Below the pieces are notes generated by a model, which was not told the origin of the DNA, did no database searches, and saw only the letters and a list, made by a program, of their open reading frames with translations. Positions 10,730 through 19,898 of a stretch of DNA of 64,000 nt are shown here, piece after piece (within the stretch, counting starts at the first letter, position 1; each line of letters begins with the position of its first letter). The stretch comes from Ascarosepion bandense (Eukaryota > Mollusca > Cephalopoda > Sepiida > Sepiidae), in assembly GCA_037127315.1 (NCBI GenBank), contig JBBBDQ010001027.1:2899501-2963500 (forward strand), written 5' to 3'. A program made the translations under genes and the position numbers.

Positions 10730-10780
10730 ATCAGCAGACAGATCTGTTTCGCTGTATAAAGCTCATCAGTACGTTTAGAC
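10727..10780 (-). ncRNA. Hammerhead ribozyme A (family 1), unit 1
   Basis: Minus strand: CTGATGAG (complement of 10762-10769), a short stem II ending in CAGC, GAAAC, stem III ACA-GATC-TGT and the cleavage triplet GTC. The predicted cut is between 10737 and 10736. Stem I can form GTA/TGC and an outer GTC/GAC helix. All core residues are present, though stem II is weakened (GCU/AGC). TA repeats flank it on both sides. Upstream on the minus strand only a trace of the tRNA-like head remains. Confidence 0.8.
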
Positions 10781-10816
10781 ATCCGATTGCTTTTACACAA
10801 AATTTTAAACACGACC

Positions 10817-10818
<2 letters not shown>

Positions 10819-10879
<61 letters not shown>
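10819..10879. repeat. (TA)n microsatellite
   Basis: About 30 TA units, directly 5' (minus strand) of hammerhead A. Confidence 0.95.
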
Positions 10880-10881
<2 letters not shown>

Positions 10882-11162
10882 AGTATTGTTGGAATAATAT
10901 TCCTTGTCAAAAGAAACACTATTTTTAAGAAAGTGCTCAAGAACAAAGTAGAGATAAGTATTAATTAATAATAATAATATGACTTCATACAAATATTAAT
11001 AACAATACCCTCCAAAATTAACCTTAAGCCTGCCCGCATATTTTCCAAATGAGAAGTTGCTTCACTATGATTGGTCCACAGTACATATACAATAATACCT
11101 CCCTGATTAAAGGAGTCACGCCTGTTTTCACACTTTTAAACCATTCATTTAAGAACCATCAG

Positions 11163-11445
11163 TCAGTTGAAGTGCCATACGTGATACACGCTTGGGCGAT
11201 CATGTCTCGAAAGAGACACGACTAACTGGGCAGAAGATTATCCCGCAGTAGGTTGCCATTGCTTTCTGCGGTAGACTGGTTGCCGACCAAGGCTATAGAA
11301 CCCAATCTGTCCTGTTATTTAACCCATAACTGGAAGGAAAAGACGGATTAATAAATTTCCCAAGGGTATTTGCGCGTAGGTGAATGCAAGGAATTCAACT
11401 GGAATTCGAACTCAGCTCTCTGGTTTCTCGTTCCGAGCCGATCAC
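11163..11445 (-). mobile_element. tRNA-derived SINE, family A, unit 1
   Basis: Minus-strand SINE with the family tail (CAGTTGAAGTGCCATACGTG), body and part of the tRNA-like head (B box GTTCGAATTCCAG on the minus strand). The head is truncated at about 11445. Confidence 0.85.
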
Positions 11446-11465
11446 ATCACTTGAAAAGACACAAA

Positions 11466-11556
11466 AATGTTGAAACAAAATGTCTACTTTTGTAGTGATA
11501 TTGTATCATATCCATGTTATAATTTATGAATAAATAATATATATATATATATATAT
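11466..11556 (+). pseudogene. Hammerhead family 2 half-site, unit 1
   Basis: The plus strand reads AATGTTGAAAC, then stem III ACAAAA...TTTTGT, then A and GTG, followed by AT-rich flank and a TA tract. This is the 3' half of a family 2 hammerhead without CTGATGAG, facing the complete minus-strand motif at 12150. Confidence 0.6.
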
Positions 11557-11908
11557 TGTTAAATTGTAATGCTGTTTAGTGCAAACACTGGTGTGTGCGT
11601 GCGTGTGTTTTTCAAGAGTTAACTGGTAGAAAGGCGACAGGGAGATGGAGATAGATAATCCAAAAGATTATATCTAAATAATATAAATTCTTAATAAGAT
11701 AAAAATACAGACCAGACCTCAATGGATATTATCCAGAGCATTATAAAATATTGAGAGGAAAACTCAACACATATTTAGACGGTTATATATTTATTTCGAT
11801 AGTGTAAATGTATTTACATTGCCTCATTCAAACCATTGAAAAAAATATTTTCAGTCAGAATTTAAAATTAATTATCAGAAGTGAGGCTTGTATTATTTAA
11901 ACTGTTGA

Positions 11909-11938
11909 GTTTTCCTCTCTCTCTCTCTCTCCCTCTCG

Positions 11939-12001
<63 letters not shown>
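11909..12001. repeat. (CT)n(TA)n compound microsatellite
   Basis: CT repeats to about 11960, then TA repeats to about 12001. The CT/TA boundary and lengths differ among the three units. Confidence 0.95.
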
Positions 12002-12006
<5 letters not shown>

Positions 12007-12149
12007 GTGAATACAGAACGAAGGAACAATTCTTACAACGTCCAAAACATTAATTTGAAACAGTGCTCGATATATATTATATAGAGCTGTGAATATTTAT
12101 TATAAATTATATTTTAGAACATATACATAATTTTTATATATATATATAT

Positions 12150-12204
12150 CCACGACAAAGGTACGTTTGTTTCAACATTGAAGCTTCAATGTCTCATCAG
12201 GCGG
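12150..12204 (-). ncRNA. Hammerhead ribozyme B (family 2), unit 1
   Basis: Minus strand: CTGATGAG, then an 18-nt self-complementary stem II (ACATTGAAGCTTCAATGT), T, GAAAC, stem III ACAAA...TTTGT (5 perfect pairs), cleavage triplet GTC, then stem I GTGG pairing with CCGC. The predicted cut lies between 12154 and 12153. Closing pair 10.1-11.1 is G-U instead of G-C. TA repeats on both outer sides could lengthen stem I. The stem II palindrome could also pair between two RNA molecules. Confidence 0.8.
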
Positions 12205-12213
12205 CGTGTAAAG

Positions 12214-12256
<43 letters not shown>

Positions 12257-12348
12257 TGACTCTTCAGAAATAAATTGAGTTCTCTCGGTGACTGGCGTGT
12301 GTATACACTGTTTATATACAACACGTTAAAATTTCCCTTCTCTGACAC

Positions 12349-12459
12349 CATGCGTCGATGGCTTAGGGAGTAGCGACTCCGACTGACACCAAAAGTGGTT
12401 GCGTCTAGATACACTGATGAGCTGTGATACAGCGAAACAGGCCTGTACGTGGATGACTA
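12349..12459 (+). ncRNA. Hammerhead ribozyme C (family 1) with shortened head, unit 1
   Basis: CTGATGAG at 12414-12421, stem II GCTG/CAGC, GAAAC at 12434-12438, stem III ACAGGCCTGT, then A as the cleavage nucleotide (12447). The first stem I pair is an A-C mismatch, followed by three pairs and a GTC/GAC outer helix, so activity may be reduced. The upstream TGGCTTAGGGAGTAGC (from 12359) is an A-box-like remnant of the tRNA-like head. The B-box region is deleted. Confidence 0.7.
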
Positions 12460-12478
12460 ATATATATATATATATATA

Positions 12479-12619
12479 CCGGACGCTCGTGGCTTAGGGG
12501 TAGAATCGCCAACTGACGCCGATTCGGTCGGGTTTCGATCCTGGGTTAGGAAGCGAACGGAGTCTAAGCCGTACTGATGAGCTGTGATACAGCGAAACAG
12601 ATCTGTCTGCGGATGACTA
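12479..12619 (+). ncRNA. tRNA-like head plus hammerhead ribozyme D (family 1), unit 1
   Basis: A 141-bp element. A box TGGCTTAGGGG at 12490-12500 and B box GGTTTCGATCC at 12531-12541 give a possible internal RNA polymerase III promoter. The hammerhead follows: CTGATGAG at 12574-12581, stem II GCTG/CAGC, GAAAC at 12594-12598, stem III ACA/TGT with loop GATC, and cleavage after C12607. Stem I pairs CCGTA with TGCGG, with an outer AGTC/GACT helix. The core is intact. It lies 160 nt head-to-tail after hammerhead C. The layout recalls Schistosoma Sm-alpha and animal retrozymes. Confidence 0.85.
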
Positions 12620-12872
12620 TAGTATCCGAGAGTGTTCAAATTCTTAACTGACTGAATGATGCGTAAATGTGTGAGTGGCTACTGTTTTCTCTAAGTCTAC
12701 CATTCCTCCATAATGTTCAATTTATAAGTTTATGTTTACAGAGAATTTATAATACGTTTATGTTTACAGAGAATTAGTAAAGATTGTTTTAATTGTGGAT
12801 TTTCAAGAAAGAATCGTTTTTCTTTAACCGGTTTCAAATAAAAAAAAACACAAATTTTAAATTACAATTTAA

Positions 12873-12916
<44 letters not shown>

Positions 12917-13136
12917 TACCGAGAATAATCATTAGGCAACCCCAGTTTTTAAAGAAAAGGATTTATTTCATACTATTTTTAGTATATATTGCCAAGTGGA
13001 TAATTCTAAATGAAAATAGAATGGTTCTTTTGTTATTATTACTTTGCAAAATGTCACAAGTCAAATAGCGACAATTTAACCATCGCACTCTGTAGATTTT
13101 CTATATATATCTATATATGTCTATATATATAGATAC

Positions 13137-13376
13137 ACTACCGGCCATAATTATTAGGCCACCCCAGTTTTTTAAAAGAAATAATGTATTTCATACTATT
13201 TTCAATATTTATTGCCAAGTGGATAATTCTAAATGAAAATAGAATGGTTCTTTTGTTAATACTGCACAATAACAGGTGCATCAAATGAACTGTTCTTGTG
13301 GCCAGTTTTTGTGATCTCTTCGGTATGAAATACATCATTTTTTAAAATTGTAGCGGCTTAATAATTACGTCTGATA

Positions 13377-13380
<4 letters not shown>
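13137..13380 (+). mobile_element. TIR element (MITE), unit 2
   Basis: Copy of the 10446-10688 element inside tandem unit 2. Confidence 0.65.
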
Positions 13381-13413
<33 letters not shown>

Positions 13414-13416
<3 letters not shown>

Positions 13417-13467
13417 ATCAGCAGACAGATCTGTTTCGCTGTATAAAGCTCATCAGTACGTTTAGAC
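13414..13467 (-). ncRNA. Hammerhead ribozyme A, unit 2
   Basis: Identical core to the unit 1 copy. The complement of CTGATGAG is at 13449-13456. Confidence 0.8.
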
Positions 13468-13503
13468 ATCCGATTGCTTTTACACAAAATTTTAAACACG
13501 ACC

Positions 13504-13562
<59 letters not shown>

Positions 13563-13851
13563 AGTATTGTTGGAATAATATTCCTTGTCAAAAGAAACAC
13601 TATTTTTAAGAAAGTGCTCAAGAACAAAGTAGAGATAAGTATTAATTAATAATAATAATATGACTTCATACAAATATTAATAACAATACCCTCCAAAATT
13701 AACCTTAAGCCTGCCCGCATATTTTCCAAATGAGAAGTTGCTTCACTATGATTGGTCCACAGTACATATACAATAATACCTCCCTGATTAAAGGAGTCAC
13801 GCCTGTTTTCACACTTTTAAACCATTCATTTAAGAACCATCAGTCAGTTGA

Positions 13852-14124
13852 AGTGCCATACGTGATACACGCTTGGGCGATCATGTCTCGAAAGAGACAC
13901 GACTAACTGGGCAGAAGATTATCCCGCAGTAGGTTGCCATTGCTTTCTGCGGTAGACTGGTTGCCGACCAAGGCTATAGAACCCAATCTGTCCTGTTATT
14001 TAACCCATAACTGGAAGGAAAAGACGGATTAATAAATTTCCCAAGGGTATTTGCGCGTAGGTGAATGCAAGGAATTCAACTGGAATTCGAACTCAGCTCT
14101 CTGGTTTCTCGTTCCGAGCCGATC
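13852..14124 (-). mobile_element. tRNA-derived SINE, family A, unit 2
   Basis: Copy of the truncated SINE at 11163-11445. Confidence 0.85.
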
Positions 14125-14619
14125 ACATCACTTGAAAAGACACAAAAATGTTGAAACAAAATGTCTACTTTTGTAGTGATATTGTATCATATCCATGTTA
14201 TAATTTATGAATAAATAATATATATATATATATATATTGTTAAATTGTAATGCTGTTTAGTGCAAACACTGGTGTGTGCGTGCGTGTGTTTTTCAAGAGT
14301 TAACTGGTAGAAAGGCGACAGGGAGATGGAGATAGATAATCCAAAAGATTATATCTAAATAATATAAATTCTTAATAAGATAAAAATACAGACCAGACCT
14401 CAATGGATATTATCCAGAGCATTATAAAATATTGAGAGGAAAACTCAACACATATTTAGACGGTTATATATTTATTTCGATAGTGTAAATGTATTTACAT
14501 TGCCTCATTCAAACCATTGAAAAAAATATTTTCAGTCAGAATTTAAAATTAATTATCAGAAGTGAGGCTTGTATTATTTAAACTGTTGAGTTTTCCTCTC
14601 TCTCTCTCTCTCCCTCTCG

Positions 14620-14685
<66 letters not shown>

Positions 14686-14828
14686 GTGAATACAGAACGA
14701 AGGAACAATTCTTACAACGTCCAAAACATTAATTTGAAACAGTGCTCGATATATATTATATAGAGCTGTGAATATTTATTATAAATTATATTTTAGAACA
14801 TATACATAATTTTTATATATATATATAT

Positions 14829-14883
14829 CCACGACAAAGGTACGTTTGTTTCAACATTGAAGCTTCAATGTCTCATCAGGCGG
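14829..14883 (-). ncRNA. Hammerhead ribozyme B, unit 2
   Basis: Same motif as 12150-12204. The complement of CTGATGAG is at 14872-14879. Confidence 0.8.
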
Positions 14884-14892
14884 CGTGTAAAG

Positions 14893-14951
<59 letters not shown>

Positions 14952-15097
14952 TGACTCTTCAGAAATAAATTGAGTTCTCTCGGTGACTGGCGTGTGTATA
15001 CACTGTTTATATACAACACGTTAAAATTTCCCTTCTCTGACACCATGCGTCGATGGCTTAGGGAGTAGCGACTCCGACTGACACCAAAAGTGGTTGC

Positions 15098-15153
15098 GTC
15101 TAGATACACTGATGAGCTGTGATACAGCGAAACAGGCCTGTACGTGGATGACT
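15098..15153 (+). ncRNA. Hammerhead ribozyme C, unit 2
   Basis: CTGATGAG at 15109-15116 and GAAAC at 15129-15133, as in unit 1. Confidence 0.7.
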
Positions 15154-15173
15154 AATATATATATATATATATA

Positions 15174-15314
15174 CCGGACGCTCGTGGCTTAGGGGTAGAA
15201 TCGCCAACTGACGCCGATTCGGTCGGGTTTCGATCCTGGGTTAGGAAGCGAACGGAGTCTAAGCCGTACTGATGAGCTGTGATACAGCGAAACAGATCTG
15301 TCTGCGGATGACTA
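15174..15314 (+). ncRNA. tRNA-like head plus hammerhead ribozyme D, unit 2
   Basis: Same 141-bp element as 12479-12619. CTGATGAG is at 15269-15276 and the predicted cut is after C15302. Confidence 0.85.
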
Positions 15315-15567
15315 TAGTATCCGAGAGTGTTCAAATTCTTAACTGACTGAATGATGCGTAAATGTGTGAGTGGCTACTGTTTTCTCTAAGTCTACCATTC
15401 CTCCATAATGTTCAATTTATAAGTTTATGTTTACAGAGAATTTATAATACGTTTATGTTTACAGAGAATTAGTAAAGATTGTTTTAATTGTGGATTTTCA
15501 AGAAAGAATCGTTTTTCTTTAACCGGTTTCAAATAAAAAAAAACACAAATTTTAAATTACAATTTAA

Positions 15568-15607
<40 letters not shown>

Positions 15608-15827
15608 TACCGAGAATAATCATTAGGCAACCCCAGTTTTTAAAGAAAAGGATTTATTTCATACTATTTTTAGTATATATTGCCAAGTGGATAATTCTAA
15701 ATGAAAATAGAATGGTTCTTTTGTTATTATTACTTTGCAAAATGTCACAAGTCAAATAGCGACAATTTAACCATCGCACTCTGTAGATTTTCTATATATA
15801 TCTATATATGTCTATATATATAGATAC

Positions 15828-16067
15828 ACTACCGGCCATAATTATTAGGCCACCCCAGTTTTTTAAAAGAAATAATGTATTTCATACTATTTTCAATATT
15901 TATTGCCAAGTGGATAATTCTAAATGAAAATAGAATGGTTCTTTTGTTAATACTGCACAATAACAGGTGCATCAAATGAACTGTTCTTGTGGCCAGTTTT
16001 TGTGATCTCTTCGGTATGAAATACATCATTTTTTAAAATTGTAGCGGCTTAATAATTACGTCTGATA

Positions 16068-16069
<2 letters not shown>
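15828..16069 (+). mobile_element. TIR element (MITE), unit 3
   Basis: Copy of the 10446-10688 element inside tandem unit 3. Confidence 0.65.
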
Positions 16070-16106
<37 letters not shown>

Positions 16107-16109
<3 letters not shown>

Positions 16110-16160
16110 ATCAGCAGACAGATCTGTTTCGCTGTATAAAGCTCATCAGTACGTTTAGAC
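16107..16160 (-). ncRNA. Hammerhead ribozyme A, unit 3
   Basis: Same motif. The complement of CTGATGAG is at 16142-16149. Confidence 0.8.
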
Positions 16161-16196
16161 ATCCGATTGCTTTTACACAAAATTTTAAACACGACC

Positions 16197-16257
<61 letters not shown>

Positions 16258-16546
16258 AGTATTGTTGGAATAATATTCCTTGTCAAAAGAAACACTATTT
16301 TTAAGAAAGTGCTCAAGAACAAAGTAGAGATAAGTATTAATTAATAATAATAATATGACTTCATACAAATATTAATAACAATACCCTCCAAAATTAACCT
16401 TAAGCCTGCCCGCATATTTTCCAAATGAGAAGTTGCTTCACTATGATTGGTCCACAGTACATATACAATAATACCTCCCTGATTAAAGGAGTCACGCCTG
16501 TTTTCACACTTTTAAACCATTCATTTAAGAACCATCAGTCAGTTGA

Positions 16547-16819
16547 AGTGCCATACGTGATACACGCTTGGGCGATCATGTCTCGAAAGAGACACGACTA
16601 ACTGGGCAGAAGATTATCCCGCAGTAGGTTGCCATTGCTTTCTGCGGTAGACTGGTTGCCGACCAAGGCTATAGAACCCAATCTGTCCTGTTATTTAACC
16701 CATAACTGGAAGGAAAAGACGGATTAATAAATTTCCCAAGGGTATTTGCGCGTAGGTGAATGCAAGGAATTCAACTGGAATTCGAACTCAGCTCTCTGGT
16801 TTCTCGTTCCGAGCCGATC
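16547..16819 (-). mobile_element. tRNA-derived SINE, family A, unit 3
   Basis: Copy of the truncated SINE at 11163-11445. Confidence 0.85.
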
Positions 16820-17308
16820 ACATCACTTGAAAAGACACAAAAATGTTGAAACAAAATGTCTACTTTTGTAGTGATATTGTATCATATCCATGTTATAATT
16901 TATGAATAAATAATATATATATATATATATATTGTTAAATTGTAATGCTGTTTAGTGCAAACACTGGTGTGTGCGTGCGTGTGTTTTTCAAGAGTTAACT
17001 GGTAGAAAGGCGACAGGGAGATGGAGATAGATAATCCAAAAGATTATATCTAAATAATATAAATTCTTAATAAGATAAAAATACAGACCAGACCTCAATG
17101 GATATTATCCAGAGCATTATAAAATATTGAGAGGAAAACTCAACACATATTTAGACGGTTATATATTTATTTCGATAGTGTAAATGTATTTACATTGCCT
17201 CATTCAAACCATTGAAAAAAATATTTTCAGTCAGAATTTAAAATTAATTATCAGAAGTGAGGCTTGTATTATTTAAACTGTTGAGTTTTCCTCTCTCTCT
17301 CTCTCTCC

Positions 17309-17382
<74 letters not shown>

Positions 17383-17525
17383 GTGAATACAGAACGAAGG
17401 AACAATTCTTACAACGTCCAAAACATTAATTTGAAACAGTGCTCGATATATATTATATAGAGCTGTGAATATTTATTATAAATTATATTTTAGAACATAT
17501 ACATAATTTTTATATATATATATAT

Positions 17526-17580
17526 CCACGACAAAGGTACGTTTGTTTCAACATTGAAGCTTCAATGTCTCATCAGGCGG
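17526..17580 (-). ncRNA. Hammerhead ribozyme B, unit 3
   Basis: Same motif as 12150-12204. The complement of CTGATGAG is at 17569-17576. Confidence 0.8.
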
Positions 17581-17589
17581 CGTGTAAAG

Positions 17590-17646
<57 letters not shown>

Positions 17647-17792
17647 TGACTCTTCAGAAATAAATTGAGTTCTCTCGGTGACTGGCGTGTGTATACACTG
17701 TTTATATACAACACGTTAAAATTTCCCTTCTCTGACACCATGCGTCGATGGCTTAGGGAGTAGCGACTCCGACTGACACCAAAAGTGGTTGC

Positions 17793-17848
17793 GTCTAGAT
17801 ACACTGATGAGCTGTGATACAGCGAAACAGGCCTGTACGTGGATGACT
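17793..17848 (+). ncRNA. Hammerhead ribozyme C, unit 3
   Basis: CTGATGAG begins at 17804. Core and weak stem I are as in unit 1. Confidence 0.7.
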
Positions 17849-17868
17849 AATATATATATATATATATA

Positions 17869-18009
17869 CCGGACGCTCGTGGCTTAGGGGTAGAATCGCC
17901 AACTGACGCCGATTCGGTCGGGTTTCGATCCTGGGTTAGGAAGCGAACGGAGTCTAAGCCGTACTGATGAGCTGTGATACAGCGAAACAGATCTGTCTGC
18001 GGATGACTA
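17869..18009 (+). ncRNA. tRNA-like head plus hammerhead ribozyme D, unit 3
   Basis: Same 141-bp element. CTGATGAG begins at 17964 and the predicted cut is after C17997. It is followed head-to-tail by two more copies at 18171 and 18563. Confidence 0.85.
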
Positions 18010-18312
18010 TAGTATTTACGCTCTCACACCCTGATTGAGGACTCTGGAAAAGTGGGGGACTTTGTAAACAGTAGCTACTCCGGCATTTACGCACCGCTCA
18101 ATCGATAATGAATTGGATCACTCTAGCTATTAGGCGTGTTTATACGCGCTAAAAAGCCTGCCTTCTTCTACCGGACGCTCGTGGCCTAAGGGTAGAATCG
18201 CCGACTGACGCCGATTCAGTCGGGTTTCGATCCTGGCTTAGGAAGCGAACGGAGTCTAAGCCGTACTGATAAGCTGTAATACAGCGAAACAGATCTTTCT
18301 GCTGATGACTAT
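18010..18312 (+). mobile_element. Retrozyme-like monomer with inactivated hammerhead
   Basis: From the end of hammerhead D3 to the next hammerhead is about 300 bp, a plausible monomer. It contains GCTCAATCGATAATGAATTG, then CCTGCCTTCTTCTACCGGAC, an A box (TGGCCTAAGGGTAG) and a B box (GGTTTCGATCC). The hammerhead then reads CTGATAAG (18266-18273) in place of CTGATGAG, an altered catalytic-core guanosine, and stem III is mismatched (ACA/TTT). This copy should not cleave. Confidence 0.75.
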
Positions 18313-18474
18313 ACATACACACACACATATATATATATATATATTTCCTGTTTAGGATGCGGTTTCCGGTTTTCTCTTTTCTAATCTTCTCACTCTTATG
18401 TAGCCCTCTGCACATCAGTGGCGTTACCGCCTTGCTTGGGGTGATATGATTATATATATATATATATATATATA
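18313..18474 (+). repeat. LINE 3' end fragment and TA microsatellites
   Basis: TA/CA repeats at 18312-18343, then a LINE 3' tail (CAGTGGCGTTACCGCC, TTGCTTGGGGTGATATGATT at about 18416-18450), then a TA tract to 18474. The tail matches those at 20835 (inverted) and 35520. Confidence 0.7.
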
Positions 18475-18669
18475 TCGTTCAATCAGTAATGAATTAGAAC
18501 AATCTCAGTTACTGGCGTATGTGTAAATGGTATATTACACGCTAAATGTCTGCCTTCTTCTACCGAGCGCCCATAACTCAGAGGTAGAATCGCCGATTAA
18601 AAGCAATCGGATGTCTAATCGTACTGATGAGCTGTGATACAGCGAAACAGATCTATCTGCAGATCACTA
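18475..18669 (+). ncRNA. Retrozyme-like monomer 3' part with hammerhead
   Basis: The 5' part (GTTCAATCAGTAATGAATTA, ACTGGCGTATGTG, ACACGCTAAA, CTTCTTCTACCG) aligns with 18085-18180 and with the minus strand of 9775-9960. The A-box region (CATAACTCAGAGGTAG) is kept but the B box is lost by deletion. The hammerhead has CTGATGAG at 18624-18631, intact stem II and GAAAC. Stem III is ACA/TAT with one mismatch and the cleavage triplet is ATC. Weak activity is possible. Confidence 0.7.
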
Positions 18670-19127
18670 ATATAGATGACTAATATATATATATATTGTA
18701 GCCAGTGGATATGAGAAATGAAGAGTTCTCGGCTGACATTTAATGTTGGGGAAAGTAATCTTTATTCTGCTACGTATCTGTCTCATCAGAATATTGTTTC
18801 TTTTTTTAGATTCAGGCCCGGACATTTTTATTCCATTTTTGTTTACCCTTCCATTGACTTTCCTGGGCTCTGACTCTCCCCATTGTCCACCAGCCTCTGT
18901 GTTTATTCTCGTGTTCACGATTATGAGAAGGTCATTCGCAAATTAAGGTCAAGTGATCCAATCCACCAAGAGGTGACCCGTAAATATTTTCCTTTGGGAG
19001 GAAGAATGACGTGTTTCTGTTTTTTTAAACTTGTTTCGTTTTTTCTCTTTTTTGTTTTTCTTTCTAAGTTTATTTCCGCATATTCAATCACCTCTCTTTT
19101 ACTCTCTTTTTTTGTTTACACACTCAA

Positions 19128-19130
<3 letters not shown>
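18670..19130. other. No gene seen
   Basis: A short TA run near 18681-18696, then unrecognised sequence. The overlapping open frames show no domain or codon signal that I can support. Confidence 0.4.

Positions 19131-19215
<85 letters not shown>
19131..19215. repeat. (TA)n(GA)n compound microsatellite
   Basis: TA repeats to about 19175, then GA repeats to about 19210. Confidence 0.95.
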
Positions 19216-19216
<1 letters not shown>

Positions 19217-19278
19217 TACTGTTTGTGTCTGTGTGTATGTGTGTGAATCTTATTGTTGATACAGTGTGGGGTAGTTAC

Positions 19279-19898
19279 GGATGTGCGTTGTGGTGCAGTG
19301 GATATCGACTCGGAACGAGAAATCGCGGTGCCAAGTTCGAATTCCAGTTGAATTGCTTGCATTCACTTTCGCATAAATACACTTGGAAAAGTTATTATTC
19401 CGTATCTTCCTTCCAGTTATGGGTTAAATAACAGGACAGATTGGGTTCTATAGCCTTGGTTGGCAACCAGTCTACCTCAGAAAGCAATGGCAACCTACTG
19501 CGGGATAATCTTCTGCCCAGTCAGTCATGTCTTTTTCGAGACATGATCACCCAAAGTGTGTATCACGTATGGCACTAAACTGACTGACTGAATATAATAG
19601 TTGAAAACATGATTTAGGCTTCTACTAGGCATAAAGTGGGGGATCAGTTTTATATTGTTATGAAGTAATAAACTGATCCCCCACTAATTACTAATTAATA
19701 ATATAATACATTTATTTCTCCTCTAGCTATGAGTCAAATCACAGGACAGACTGGGTTGTATAGCCTTGGCTGGCAATCAGTCTACCGCAGAAAGCAATGG
19801 CAACTTACTGCGGGATAATCTGCCCAATCAATCATGTCTATTTCGAGACATGATCGGACAAAACGTGTATCACTTATGGCACTTAACTGACTGACTGA
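19279..19898 (+). mobile_element. Composite SINE: full family A copy, hairpin linker, second body
   Basis: A tRNA-like head (GGATGTGCGTTGTGGTGCAG, B box GTTCGAATTCCAG near 19338-19350) and body end in ACTGACTGACTGA at about 19591. A linker follows with a perfect 16-bp hairpin, AGTGGGGGATCAGTTT (19635-19650) and its complement (19670-19685). A second headless body (19722-19898) ends in the same TGACTGACTGA. The same body-linker-body order occurs at 42337-42885 and 54530-55556, so it is a propagating composite rather than chance. Confidence 0.85.

Larger units (their letters stand above)
9921..12621. repeat. 2.7-kb tandem unit 1
   Basis: First of three direct copies that start with GTATCCGAGAGTGTTC (9921, 12622, 15317). 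Order inside: diverged TIR repeat, TIR element, hammerhead A (minus), SINE (minus), hammerhead half, 17-bp inverted repeat GAGAGGAAAACTCAACA (11753-11769 and 11903-11919), CT/TA microsatellite, hammerhead B (minus), hammerhead C (plus), tRNA head plus hammerhead D (plus). By eye, the copies differ only in microsatellite length in the stretches compared. No protein gene is present. Confidence 0.95.
12622..15316. repeat. 2.7-kb tandem unit 2
   Basis: Second copy, 2695 bp, with the same internal order as unit 1. Visible differences are in microsatellite lengths, for example a shorter TA tract before the first TIR repeat and a longer TA tract after hammerhead B. Confidence 0.95.
15317..18011. repeat. 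2.7-kb tandem unit 3
   Basis: Third copy, 2695 bp. It ends right after hammerhead D in ACTATAGTAT, where the next unit would begin. The sequence then diverges (TTTACGCTCTCAC) into further retrozyme-like DNA. Confidence 0.95.

Noticed and set aside
9000..18000. CRISPR-like spaced repeats from regularly repeated blocks
   Set aside because: The repeats are 2.7-kb tandem units, microsatellites and transposons in a eukaryotic context. No short repeat with unique equal-length spacers exists.
18777..18800. CTGATGAG on the minus strand near 18780 as another hammerhead
   Set aside because: No GAAAC at a suitable distance and no pairable stem II or stem III were found.
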